A program made the translations under genes and the position numbers. DNA of 49,988 nt, from NCBI GenBank assembly GCA_003427395.1, contig BFEA01000123.1:1275929-1325916 (forward strand), given 5' to 3'. The DNA is from Chara braunii (lineage: Eukaryota > Streptophyta > Charophyceae > Charales > Characeae). The notes beneath the pieces were generated by a model. That model saw only the letters and a list, made by a program, of their open reading frames with translations, made no database searches and was not told the DNA's origin. Shown here piece after piece: positions 40,629-49,788 of this stretch (position 1 is the stretch's first letter; each line of letters opens with the position of its first letter).

Positions 40629-41520
40629 CTAATCTCTTTGTTCTTGCCAATAAGACCATGCATCCTTCAAGTAGGTTTTGAAATATTCTAGTTTCAGGAG
40701 GGATGTGTTGAGTTTGTAGAACCCTTTCCCTTGGTCAGGCTTTTTCCTGAAGGAGAAAACAGCGAGGCACATTGTGTGGTCTAGACCCGGGAGGGGGTTG
40801 TGGGGGAAGATTTCTGCGATTTGAAGAGCGCCCAAAAGTTCTTCTGAGGCTAGAATCAAGTCTATACGGGATTTCGACACGCCTTCCGAACCGTTTTTCC
40901 GTAGGCAGGTGAAGCGACGGTTTGTAGGGAAGCGCCGCCGAAAGGTGTCGAAAAGGTTGAGGGATTGCGAGAGTTTCATTATTATCCTTTCGTCATTTTC
41001 CATATAGACTGGGCAGGGTGTGGGGATTTTTCATCTGTCCATCCAGCGATCCGGAGCGGTGTTAAAATCCCCCACTAGGATGACAGGGATCCCCACGGGT
41101 AATTTGGTCTTGAGTGATTCAAATAAAACTTGTCGCGCTGACGAATCGTTAGGGGTGTAAATGTTCAAGGTACTAACTACTTCCAGTTCTAGCATCCCTA
41201 GCAGGTAGATCCACCTACCTTCTTGCTGGTCCGCTTCCCAGTTAAGCATTTCCAGTTTCGAATCAGGGGGGACCCATATCGCCACTCCCCCACTTCCAGG
41301 CCTCGGGGCATGGACCTTGTAGGCTTGGTGTGGCCAGAGTGCTTTGTTTATGGTTGTGTTCCGGGGTGTCCATAAGCTGAGTTTCTTGTAGGCACACAAC
41401 GTCGGGCCAGGTTCTCCCCCCTCCCCCCTTCAATTGGTCTATGATGGTTTGTCTTTTGGGGGGCTCTGCTGAAGCCAGGCCATTCACGTTGAGTGACCAC
41501 AAGTCAAGGTCTGCCTGTCT
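40629..41520 (-). pseudogene. LINE C ORF2, endonuclease domain
   Basis: It starts near 41510 (LWSLNVNGLASAEPPKRQ), with WPDVVCLQET intact. A frameshift near 41380 leads to GVAIWVPPDS, MLELEVVSTLNIYTPN, VILVGDFNTAPD. After another break it continues with FDTFRRRFPTNRRF, KSRIDLILASEEL, GLDHTMCLAVF and FYKLNTSLLKLE. All EEP motifs are present across three frames. Confidence 0.82.
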
Positions 41521-41607
41521 TTTGCAGAGCTTTCAGACCTTGTCTCTTCCGTATAGGGCATCCACCAGATTCATTCTTTTTGTTATATTCAGTCTTGGTT
41601 CCCTGGT

Positions 41608-43300
41608 TTACAATGGTATCCATTCCTGAGAGTTCCAGGTGTCTCCGTTCTGCAGTGTGTCATTCCTAAGCAGTTTAACTAAAAAGGCGCTAATCTCGGG
41701 TGCAGACCACAGATCGCCAGATTTTATTTTCAGAATTTGCAATTCCATCAGGGCGTTGTGGTCAAGGCATATGAGGTCATCTGGTTTGGCGTGATCATAC
41801 CTCAGGAGGATGTCCTTGGAGGCCAATCTATGTTGACCGTGTGTGAGGACCATGGCCGAGGAAGCACCCGTCGGGAGATGGTCCCGGATCAGCGGCGTTA
41901 TGTTTGTGTTCCGAAGCACCCAACTACCAGTGAGGAGGTCAGTGCAAGGAAAACGGACGAACGCCTGTGAAGGGTGATTTCCCCATGAGCCGCTCCCGGC
42001 GAAGTCAACAAGCCCATCTCCCATTGTTTTCCTTTCGGTCGCAGCGGAAGAAAGATGATTCCCTTATTTGAGGGCGGAGAATCAGTCGTCGTCAATTCCA
42101 CCAGGTGGCGGATTTTTTGCCGTTTGCTGACAAGATTGTGTTCCAGGGGCTTAGGAGGGGGGGGGGACTGTGAGGAGAAGTCTGTTCTTTCGGTACCGCT
42201 GGGTTCCATGCTGCCAAGGCCAGGCATAGGCCCTCTAACGTGGCCTCTTCTGTTTGGTTCTCCGTTCCCGGTCCCTTTCCCATGCTTACTGAATCCCGGG
42301 ATATACCACATTCCCCCTGAACTATATTTTTTCCAATTTCTGATTTTTCGCATTTGCGCCGGGGTGAGGCATCCCCTCCCTCTTCTCCTTCCCAGTCTGT
42401 CCCTGCCCCATGCTTACTGAATCCTGAGATATACCACATTCCCCCTGAACTATATTTTTCCCCATTTCTGATTTTTCGCATTTGCTCTGGGATGAGGCAT
42501 CCCCTCCCTCTTTTCCTTTCTCAGTCTGTGTGTGCTCGTTCTGCTGTTTTTTTCCTCCCCGGTTCCGAGGTGGGGCTTCCTTTCCCTCTTCTCCTTTTCC
42601 AGTCTGCGTGAGCTCCTTTTTTTTGTTTTTTTGCTGCTGGTTTTTGCCCCCTTCTTTGCTGCTTTGTTGTTGCCGTGAGTGACTCTCCGGGTCGTGCTCG
42701 TTTGTGCCCTCTACCCCTGAATTTTGTGAGCTGGTTTCCGGGTCTCTTTGGGGGTGCCCATTTTTTCGCCCCAATCTTTCTCCCTCTCTGAGATCACAGG
42801 GTGGAAACGGGTGAGTACTATGTGCAGGATTTTGCCACAGATTTCAGGTCAGGACATCCCGTCTGGCAGTCCCCAGGTTAAAGCACTTTGAAGGCTCGAG
42901 CTGCTTTGGAGCAGGGGGATCAGGTCCCTGTACACCTCGTCCCAAAATTCCTCATTCCCGTTTCCGTATTTCCGGAGCAGACTTTCCATTAACCAATCTG
43001 CCACCTCCTACAAGCCATCCCTTTGTGTCGCACTCTCCTTTTCCTGTGTTGGTTAGCTGCCGTCATTGTCGCCGACATCAACCATTTCAACTTCGGGAGG
43101 GGAAGGTGGGGCCGGAACTCCAAGAACGGTCTCTATCTCCATGGGTTCCGGGCCAAAGGCCTCTTCGAGAATGTCTGCCGCTCTATGCTCATCCATCTGG
43201 TGCTTTTGTGATGTTGTCCCCTGAGGGAGGACCTTGTTTGGTTGGCCAACATTCTGTTGAGTTTCCCCTTTTCCATCTTCTGGCAGCAATAGTCGCTTCG
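41608..43300 (-). pseudogene. LINE C ORF1, C-terminal part
   Basis: Fragments at 43289-43053 (EEAFGPEPMEIETV, PEVEMVDVGD) match DAFGAQPMEVD of LINE B. A repeat-swollen linker (42281-42536) follows. Frames 42353-41898 and 42024-41608 end the ORF with LRPKGKQWEMGLLTSPGAAH, a block like LINE B KTDKKWAIGLSPIGEHG, and with the conserved C-terminal region (DHNALMELQILKIKSGDLW, WIPL). Several frame changes. Confidence 0.7.
42281..42536. repeat. 128-bp tandem duplication inside LINE C ORF1
   Basis: CATGCTTACTGAATCC begins at 42281 and 42409, each followed by the same block (ATACCACATTCCCCCTGAAC, TTTTTCGCATTTGC, GAGGCATCCCCTCCCTCTT). The period is not a multiple of three, so the duplication changes the ORF1 frame. 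A weaker third copy may start near 42540. Confidence 0.85.
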
Positions 43301-43535
43301 GGATATACTCTTTCGCGGCCGGACCTCAGCCTCAGTGCTTCGGGTTCTGTCTCTCGCGGGGTTGCAGACTCTGCATTGTATTTTGCTTGTTTATCCCGCT
43401 AGAGGGGGGGGGGCGGTGCCTCCGGGCCCTTCGAACTTGCGGGGTCTGGCTCATCCGGTTGTTTGTCGCTTTTTCTTTTTGGTGGGGTCCAATCATCCGG
43501 TGGCCTGGATAGCCATACGGATCACCGCGCCCTTC

Positions 43536-44867
43536 CTATGTCCAACCCCTGGCTTGTCCATTTTGGTTGAGGTCTTCTAGGTAGACCCATCCATCATAAC
43601 CCCTGTCTGCAGGGTACCATTTGTTGGGCCTGCGGTAATCTTGTTGGAGCCTACCTGTTGTGGGCCTTCTTTTATCAGGGTGCAGAGGACAGGCTGTTTC
43701 CGTGCACAAGTGGCCGTACGCCCTGCATTTGAAGCACCACGGCTTGAATTTATAGGCCGTGTGAATTTGGTAGACCTTCCCCCCCATTCTGCAAGGGATG
43801 ATGTCGTCGATGGAAAACCACTGGTCCTTGGGCATATCCAATGCCATCATCAGATAATCATCTCGTTTTGCTACATATGATGGAAGTGGGTCGATAAAAT
43901 CGACAATGTTGAAGTGTTGTCCAAATTCATAAATGAAAGCAGCTTGCACTTCCACCGGGATATGCCTAAATTCAACCCATAAATAATCCCTCATTAATTG
44001 TTTTCTCTTCTCCTCCGGGGTCTGCCTTTTGGGTTGCCATGGGTAGATGCAGACATCTGATTTTTCCCATTTTAATTTCTTTCACCCATCCATCTTCTGT
44101 TGATCTTGCGTGAAGAGGCTCAACACAGTGAACACAGTTGATGTGATGGGCTGAATCAGGAAGAACTCCTGAACCGCTTTCGGACTGCCCTTCATCTCCT
44201 CGAGCTTTCTGCAAATCCATTTTATTTTTTCGTTAACGGATCTGTTTGCAGCCTCTCCGTGGAACAACCAATTGCTTGCGTGTTTGGTATATGTGTCATT
44301 TCTTGCCTCCAGCTTGTCTTCTGGGTATGTTCGCATCACAGTTTTCCTTCCCCCCTGGTCTACCAATCGTTTTTCTGATGGAAGAAAGAGAGTGAGGAAG
44401 GATGGCCTTGCAGAAGAGAGGTTGCAGAGAGGGACTTGGAGGGACTCCTCTAACCCTTCCTGTGATCCTTGTGAGTTTCGTTTGATCGTGAGGTTCTTCT
44501 CCTGGATAGTGTTTCTTACTCGCTGTGCCCATGTAGGGGTGAGTGATTTTCCTTTTGGTTCTTTTTCTGGCACAGCTGGTTGCTTTTGTTCAAGTTTCCT
44601 GTTCTCACTGCATTTTTCTTCTTCTGTTAGTATTTCCTCCTCGTCCTCGCTCTCTTCTTCTTCTGCCATCTCCAGTTCCCCCTCCTCTGATTCTTCCATC
44701 TTCTGATCTCGGGGGGCTTGCGAGTTTGAGGGGGTCGAGTCGGGGCTCCCCTTGTTCTCAGTCGTGATGGTTCCCGTGTGTGATGTCCCCGACAGGCCGG
44801 GCCATTGGAGCTGGCTTGGGCGGGTCATGTCAGGGGGGGGGGGCACACTGGATGTGAGGGGGGGCAC
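43536..44867 (-). pseudogene. LINE C ORF1, N-terminal and CCHC part
   Basis: From 44867 the first frame is Pro/Ser- then Glu-rich (EESEDEEEILTEEEK), with TWAQRVRNTIQEKNL, KHASNWLFHGEAANRSVNEK, EEMKGSPKAVQEFFLIQP and STVFTVLSLF, ending at 44082. After a frame change the second part (43994-43536) reads YLWVEFRHIPVEVQAAFIYE, FIDPLPSYVAKRDDYLMMA, then the knuckle CFKCRAYGHLCTETAC (C-x2-C-x4-H-x6-C) and GYDGWVYLEDLNQ. It would be the element's RNA-binding protein, and it is interrupted once in this half. Confidence 0.8.
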
Positions 44868-45124
44868 GCTGGATGTGAGGGAGGGCCGCCTCTATTGCGG
44901 GGATACCGGGGGCTTTTTCCCCCCTGGACGTGTGTACGGATTCATGCCTGTTCAAGTTGTGCCTCATTGCCCCCTGGTAGAAGATGAGGGATCCGGCCCC
45001 CCTGGCCCTTCTGTATTGCAAAACCATCTCTATCTGATTGGGTTGCGCACGCGGGGTGTGCTTTGTTTTTTTTTTTTTTGTGTGTGTGTTTCCAATTTCT
45101 CTGTTTTATTGTTATATTTAGTCT

Positions 45125-45127
<3 letters not shown>

Positions 45128-45164
<37 letters not shown>
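45128..45164 (-). repeat. 37-base poly(T), possible poly(A) of another minus-strand retroelement
   Basis: Uninterrupted T's upstream of the LINE C 5' side. On the minus strand they read as an A-tail following GGCCAGCAGTT, so a short retroelement may end here. No body was identified. Confidence 0.5.
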
Positions 45165-45167
<3 letters not shown>

Positions 45168-45910
45168 TGCTGGCCGGGAGGATTCCCTGGCTGTTGACTG
45201 CCGGGACGGGAGGGGGAGAGGGGGAGGGCGAGGGGTTAGCTATGGGCGATGTCTTTCTGTTACCAATTATAAATGGCACGAATACAATTGTTCTGGTTTT
45301 TCTTTTTTCACAATTGGAGTGGCATACGGGCACTTCCACGTTAAAAAAATAAAAATAATAAAAAGCAATAAAAAATAAAATGAAGAGTTGCCAGATGTGG
45401 CTGCTACGGGGTTCCCGTAAAAAAAAGGCCTAAAAGGCCGTCCTGTCCAGATTCGACAGGTAATTGAACTGGTTGGGCACAGTGACTGGCTTCCACGACA
45501 GGAAAAAAAAACAAAACCATTGAGCTTGTTGTATAGCCGCCCCCCCCAAAAAAAATCTAACCCGACAGGGATTCGAACACGCTTCCACGTACTATTGAGG
45601 TACCTTTTTCCCCCGAATACAACGCACGGTCATTGCAGCTGTATTTAGACTTCCTTGTACTCCCAATACAGCTATAATGACCTTTCGTTTACTCGGGGGA
45701 AGACGGTACTGGATCGCGGTTACTGTTCCCTCCCCGCACTTTTTTGTTGGGACCGGGCCGCTTCACATTTCGTTTAGCGGGCAATCGTCCTGCAGTGTGC
45801 CACGCGTCATGATTAGGATTGTGCTGGCGTATGCGCCTCCCCGCGTGGAGAGCACGTGGTCGTCCGGGATCCTTGCGATCACCGCGAGCACTTTTTAGGA
45901 TCCAGGGGAA
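45165..45910. other. Unassigned stretch, no gene recognised
   Basis: Contains A/T homopolymers and, at 45569-45578 on the minus strand, a perfect B-box word GTTCGAATCC with no properly spaced A box. No credible reading frame. Confidence 0.4.
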
Positions 45911-45997
45911 AGGTCCCACTTGCGCAAATTAGGAGATTTCGGCCGTTGATCTTTGCTATCTACAGTCAGTATCTCTTAACTCGTGCAAGTGGGACCT
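45911..45997. mobile_element. 87-bp inverted-repeat element
   Basis: AGGTCCCACTTGCGC at the left end and GTGCAAGTGGGACCT at the right end pair with one mismatch, and pairing extends weakly inward. Non-coding. Compatible with a very small MITE. No convincing target duplication. Confidence 0.5.
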
Positions 45998-46394
45998 ACC
46001 AGCCCCAGAGCGGGATCCGGCCGCTAAGCTGAAGATCGTGAGTTCTGATCCCGGCCGCTTCAATTTCCTGCTGACGGTGCGATGTGCTTTTTCGGGGTTG
46101 TGAGTCGTCCGCCATTGCCCACGGCGTGGATGACGTGGCACACAACTGGAGGTGTGTGTTGTTGAAAACGTGTTTTTTTTGTGTTTTCGATGGTTTTGTT
46201 TTTCCCGGTGCGGGAGCGGGAAACTGCGAGCTTGTGTGCGCGCGGGAACTGAAATCTGAAATCGCTTTGGCGGGCATTTGGTTTTGCAAGGTCGTGCCAG
46301 TCGGACCGCCGCGTCGTCCGGAATCGCCGCCACGTGTCGGTTCAACGACGCGCGCCCAGCTGTGAAAAGCAGACGAGTCTAGATTAGTCTAGTG

Positions 46395-47216
46395 ATGAGC
46401 GCGAGGCGCTTCTTCCTCACCCCGCCGCTCAGTATGCTCCAGGAGTCCGTTACCTTGTCCGGACCCCGCGCCACCTTGACTTACAGGATGGCCGGATCGG
46501 TTGATGGCGCGCTGCGAATCAGGTCTGTGACGATGACACGTGTCGCTCGGTTATCGCGTGGGCGAGGAGGAGGGCGCGCGATCACGTCCTCTGTAGGCGT
46601 CAGCCGCTTGCTCGCACGAAAGGTACAAGCGCCGCCGCCGCCGCCGCCGGCGGCGATCGCATCTCACGCGTCTTCGTTGACGTCATCAATAACGTTGACG
46701 CGGGGAAATCGGTGTCGAAGAAGAGGTAGAGGAGGCGCCAACGACGCCAGTCTTGTGAGCGACCCTAGATTTTGCCGGGAAATTGGCGGCAAGGGGGTGA
46801 AGCCCTGCAGCATTCCCACTGTTTCTAGCCGTTGGATGAATGGACTTGGTATCTTCCACGTGACACCTTCGGGTTCTTCTCCTTTACGCTACAGAGTCAC
46901 CTGGAGGTCGGGACATGGTGCCGCTTTTGGAGGAGATGAGGGAGGAAGGAGACAAGGCTGTGGATATGCCTCCTCGGTGAGTACGTCTCCGGCGATGGCG
47001 ATCTTCTCTTCGCTCGATTCGCGCCGTGCGAAGCTCACGGATATGTCGATGGACGTCTCGTTAACGGCTTCTGCTGCTGCCGCTTCTTCTCCTCCTTCTT
47101 CTTCTTCTTCGATCTCCGTGTCCGAATCGGCTATGGCGGACGCGTTGGATCTGTCCTTGGAGGAAGAAGCCCTTAAGTGCGCGATCAGGAGAATAGAGAG
47201 CGAAGAAGATACTCCG
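46395..47216 (+). CDS. Candidate first coding exon of a host gene, start uncertain
   Basis: A GC-rich frame stays open from ATG 46395 past 47216, where CCG is followed by GTGAGA, a good 5' splice site in phase 0. The most protein-like part is the end: MSMDVSLTASAAAASS from ATG 47043, a Ser run, then ADALDLSLEEEALKCAIRR and IESEEDTP. The upstream 217 codons are Arg/Ser/Gly-rich and may be 5' UTR, so 47043 is an equally possible start. The exon joins in phase with the 49295 exon. No family recognised. The minus-strand acidic frame over the same region is the main alternative. Confidence 0.38.
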
Positions 47217-47574
47217 GTGAGAGGGAGAGGGGGAGAATGGGATAAGGGAGGGAGGGGGAAAAAAATGCGAATCTGGGAGGAGAGTGAAGGAAGAGCCACA
47301 AAGGGGCGGGTAGGGATCGGGTTAGCGATCTCCCTGGCTAGCTGGCTGGCTGTCTGGCAGCTGGTAGGCGATATGCGAAGGGAATTTTTTGTTTTTGTTT
47401 TTTCTTGTTCTTTGCTTCTTAGCAACCCCGAAATCTTACCCTATTTAAAAAAAATAAAAATAAAAAAATCTTACCCTATTTCAAAAAAAAAAAAAAAAGT
47501 CTTACCGTATTTAGAGTTTGAGAATGGGTCAGTCTGGCACAGGCCCTCGTCTGGTTTACCGGGTAGTTCTCTAT

Positions 47575-47720
47575 GACGATATATACGTACATTTATAGTA
47601 TTTATAAACGTGTATATGTGGTATTTATATGCGTTATACTTGTATTTCTATATAGTATTTCTGTACGCTATACGTGTATATATAGTATTTCTATACGCGT
47701 ATGTTATGTGTCATACTATG
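47575..47720. repeat. TA-rich imperfect repeat
   Basis: Units of GTATTTCTATA/TACGC with TATATA recur about every 35-45 bases. Low complexity and not coding. Confidence 0.65.
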
Positions 47721-48212
47721 CATGCACGCGTATATGCATTGATTTTTGCACTTAAGTCCTCTGTTTCCTATTCGCCATTTTCCCATTCGCCTACTATAGT
47801 GGTGCAATGATGCCCATAAAAATCCGTATACGATAAAAAAAATAAAATAATTACGATTTTTAGTAGTATGATTTTTGTACTATTGATTTCTCGCAGAGAA
47901 AATATATATATATTTTTTTCTTTTGCTGTTTTTTGGGAAGAAGAAGGAAAATGCACAGTTTCTCTCTTTTATCTTCTTTTGCTCCTTTCGAATGAATCTC
48001 AGTTCGTTATGGTCAGCCTGTTGTCCCCCGATGCAGCTTAAAAAAAAAGAAAAAAAAGATCGTTATGGTCAGGCTGATTTCCTGGCCAGCCTTCGAAGCC
48101 CGGGCGCACACATACGGTGGCACTTTCCGAACCAAAAAAACAAAAAAAAAAAACAAAAAAAAAACCAGGAATATTACCGATTTCACCTGGACGTACTCCG
48201 ACGTTTTTTCCC

Positions 48213-48360
48213 TTTTGCCTGAGATACGACCGCCGCGAATCCTGCATCTGCGCGGGATTATGGCTCAGATGCTTACGAATGCACCTGGTCGGGTCGGCCT
48301 CCGGCCAGCTGCCTGCATCATACAGATGCAGAATACCCGGGCGTAGCATCTCAGGCAAAA
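48213..48360. mobile_element. 148-bp MITE-like inverted-repeat element
   Basis: It starts TTTTGCCTGAGAT and ends ATCTCAGGCAAAA. Pairing continues inward through CCTGCATCTG / CAGATGCAGAA, giving ~38-bp arms. Non-coding interior. Flanks CCC and GTGG show no obvious duplication. Confidence 0.65.
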
Positions 48361-48571
48361 GTGGAGGAGTTTGGATGTACCTGAGAAGTTTTCCCGAAAT
48401 CGCCGCTTTTTTTATTTTTTATAATAATCAGAAAGAATCGAAAAAACCCCAAAAAAACGCCCCTCTTTTTTTCCCAATTAGGGAGAAACGAAGGAGCGGG
48501 TTTTGCGCAAGTGTGTTATCTGGTCAATTCTCTTTCGCCAGTTGAAATGATAATCTAAGAATATTAATATG

Positions 48572-48745
48572 TTTTTTTTTTTTTTTTTTTTTTTCAGGAC
48601 GATGGCCTTTGAGGTATCATCGTCCAGCTGACTGGGCCCAGGCAATTCCGAGCTATAATTTTAATCCATCGGAGTCTGTCAGGATTTGAACGAAGGTCTG
48701 TTTATTAACAGCTCATGGGTGTACCATTCAGCCACATAGGCTGGG
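48572..48745 (-). mobile_element. tRNA-derived SINE with poly(A) tail
   Basis: On the minus strand the head has TGGCTGAATGG (48734-48724, A box) and GTTCAAATCCT (48691-48681, B box). A ~85-base body follows, and 23 A's (T's at 48572-48594) end the element. The acceptor arm does not pair, so it is not a functional tRNA. A pol III-transcribed SINE would use LINE machinery in trans. Confidence 0.7.
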
Positions 48746-49022
48746 TTATGTCAATCTGCGTACCGACGACGAAACACTCCCTTTTTCTTCTTTTTTCTTT
48801 TGTAATAATCGAAAGCACAGAAAGGTCTACTTTCCAGTCCTCGGGCGCAGTCCCACTGTCAAAGGTGATTGGAGTAAGGGCCTGAATCTGGATGTGTTTT
48901 ATGCGGAGATGCAGAAAAGCAGCGACTCTTTGCACCTCTTCACAAGCACGTCTAGATTCAACCGTTTAATGCCAATTCTCTTTGCTATAGTGGGACCTTG
49001 GCCTTTCAATCCACTAAGGCAA

Positions 49023-49158
49023 GTAAAACTGAAGGTGTAATGTATTAGTTGTTATTGGGATGTTCAGATATATTATATAAAAAAAAATTCAGTCCTTGAG
49101 CCAGGCAGGTAAAACTGAATGTGTAATGCATTCTGTTGTTATTGGGATGTTCAGATAT
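49023..49158 (+). repeat. 86-bp tandem duplication carrying a splice-acceptor-like block
   Basis: GTAAAACTGAA...TGTTCAGATATA occurs at 49023-49072 and 49109-49158. Between the copies stands TATATAAAAAAAAATTCAG then TCCTTGAGCCA, which recurs at 49283-49305 as the acceptor and first codons of the proposed second exon. Confidence 0.8.
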
Positions 49159-49294
49159 AAGAGGTTCTGAACAGGGGGAGTTGTATGAAGAAGATTAAAA
49201 ACGAATTAAGTTTTTCTTGTTTTCCTTGTTTTCTTTCTGTTTTGTCGCTTTGGCGCTCTGATATCATGTGATAATATATTATATAAAATTTCAG

Positions 49295-49441
49295 TCCTTG
49301 AGCCATCCACGTCCAGTTCGGTTGACAAATGTAGATTGGGAGGAGGAGGAGGAGGAGGGAGAGGAGGAGGATGAGGATATGAGAAAACAAAGCAGTACCG
49401 TGAAGAGGACAACAGCTGAGATATCTCGACAAAAACACTAG
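49295..49441 (+). CDS. Candidate second (terminal) exon of the host gene
   Basis: ATAAAATTTCAG precedes TCC at 49295. In phase 0 the exon reads SLSHPRPVRLTNVDW, an acidic run, then DMRKQSSTVKRTTAEISRQ and stops at TAG 49439-49441. Joined to the 47216 donor the frame is preserved. The product would be ~107 residues if translation starts at 47043. The alternative is that the exon ends earlier (GTGAAG at 49400) and continues downstream. No family recognised. Confidence 0.35.
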   Translation, partial: SLSHPRPVRLTNVDWEEEEEEGEEEDEDMRKQSSTVKRTTAEISRQKH

Positions 49442-49462
49442 AGGAAGTGGTAGAAGCGCAGC

Positions 49463-49526
49463 GAGGAGTGGAAGTATCAGTCCAAGGGAAAAGGGAGGAG
49501 TGGAAGTATCAGTCCCAGGGAAAAGC
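49463..49526. repeat. 32-bp direct repeat, two copies
   Basis: GAGGAGTGGAAGTATCAGTC starts at 49463 and 49495, each followed by CAAGGGAAAAG or CCAGGGAAAAG. Confidence 0.85.
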
Positions 49527-49583
49527 TACGAGTACCGGTAGTGCTACCAGTCCTTGGAAAGGAGGATGATAATGATGATGATG

Positions 49584-49626
49584 GGAAGGAGGAGGAGGAG
49601 GAGGAGGAGGAGGAGGAGGAGGAGGC
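49584..49626. repeat. (GGA)n microsatellite
   Basis: Uninterrupted GGA triplets following a GATGAT run. The poly-Glu frame through it begins with GTG and is not supported by itself. Confidence 0.9.
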
Positions 49627-49684
49627 AGGAGGGGGAAGGAGAAAGGAGGGGGATGGAGAAAGGGTAAGATCGGCGCCATTTCAG

Positions 49685-49788
49685 TTTGGTTATGGCAAAG
49701 GAGAACGATTGCGCGTGTCAGGATGGACATTGAGGTCTAACACGAGAGAGGCAGTGCGGCTACGTAGGCTTTTGCGGGAGAGGCCGGG
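49685..49788 (+). CDS. Possible further exon
   Basis: Between CCATTTCAG and GTGAAGG the frame reads FGYGKGERLRVSGWTLRS, then NTREAVRLRRLLRERP, a non-repetitive basic segment inside purine-rich sequence. It could be a downstream exon of the candidate gene if the previous exon uses the donor at 49400 (both phase 0), or chance. Confidence 0.2.

Larger units (their letters stand above)
36609..44867 (-). mobile_element. LINE C, nearly full-length, decayed, opposite orientation
   Basis: Same gene order and motifs as LINE B, read on the minus strand from ORF1 at 44867 to a T-rich run (poly(A) of the element) at 36609-36637, followed by a G run. The 3' UTR (36640-36990) does not show the LINE B repeat units or stem-loop. 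Stops and frameshifts are spread along both ORFs. Confidence 0.86.
47217..49294 (+). other. Proposed intron containing several small repeats
   Basis: It begins GTGAGAGGG and ends ATATAAAATTTCAG. It holds A-tracts, a TA-rich repeat, a MITE, a SINE and an 86-bp tandem duplication, listed separately. No other coding sequence is evident. Confidence 0.35.

Noticed and set aside
45560-45605. tRNA gene suggested by perfect B box GTTCGAATCC (minus)
   Set aside because: The A-box-like word is too close, the anticodon arm is missing and the acceptor does not pair.
46005-46060. tRNA-like GAGTTCTGATCCCGG on the plus strand
   Set aside because: The B-box is imperfect and no A box lies at the right distance. 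At most a SINE trace.
46889-47425. 178-residue minus-strand frame with acidic centre
   Set aside because: The acidic and Ala runs are the complement of the Ser/Ala codons of the plus frame. The plus strand has the better donor and a phase-compatible exon. Kept only as an alternative.
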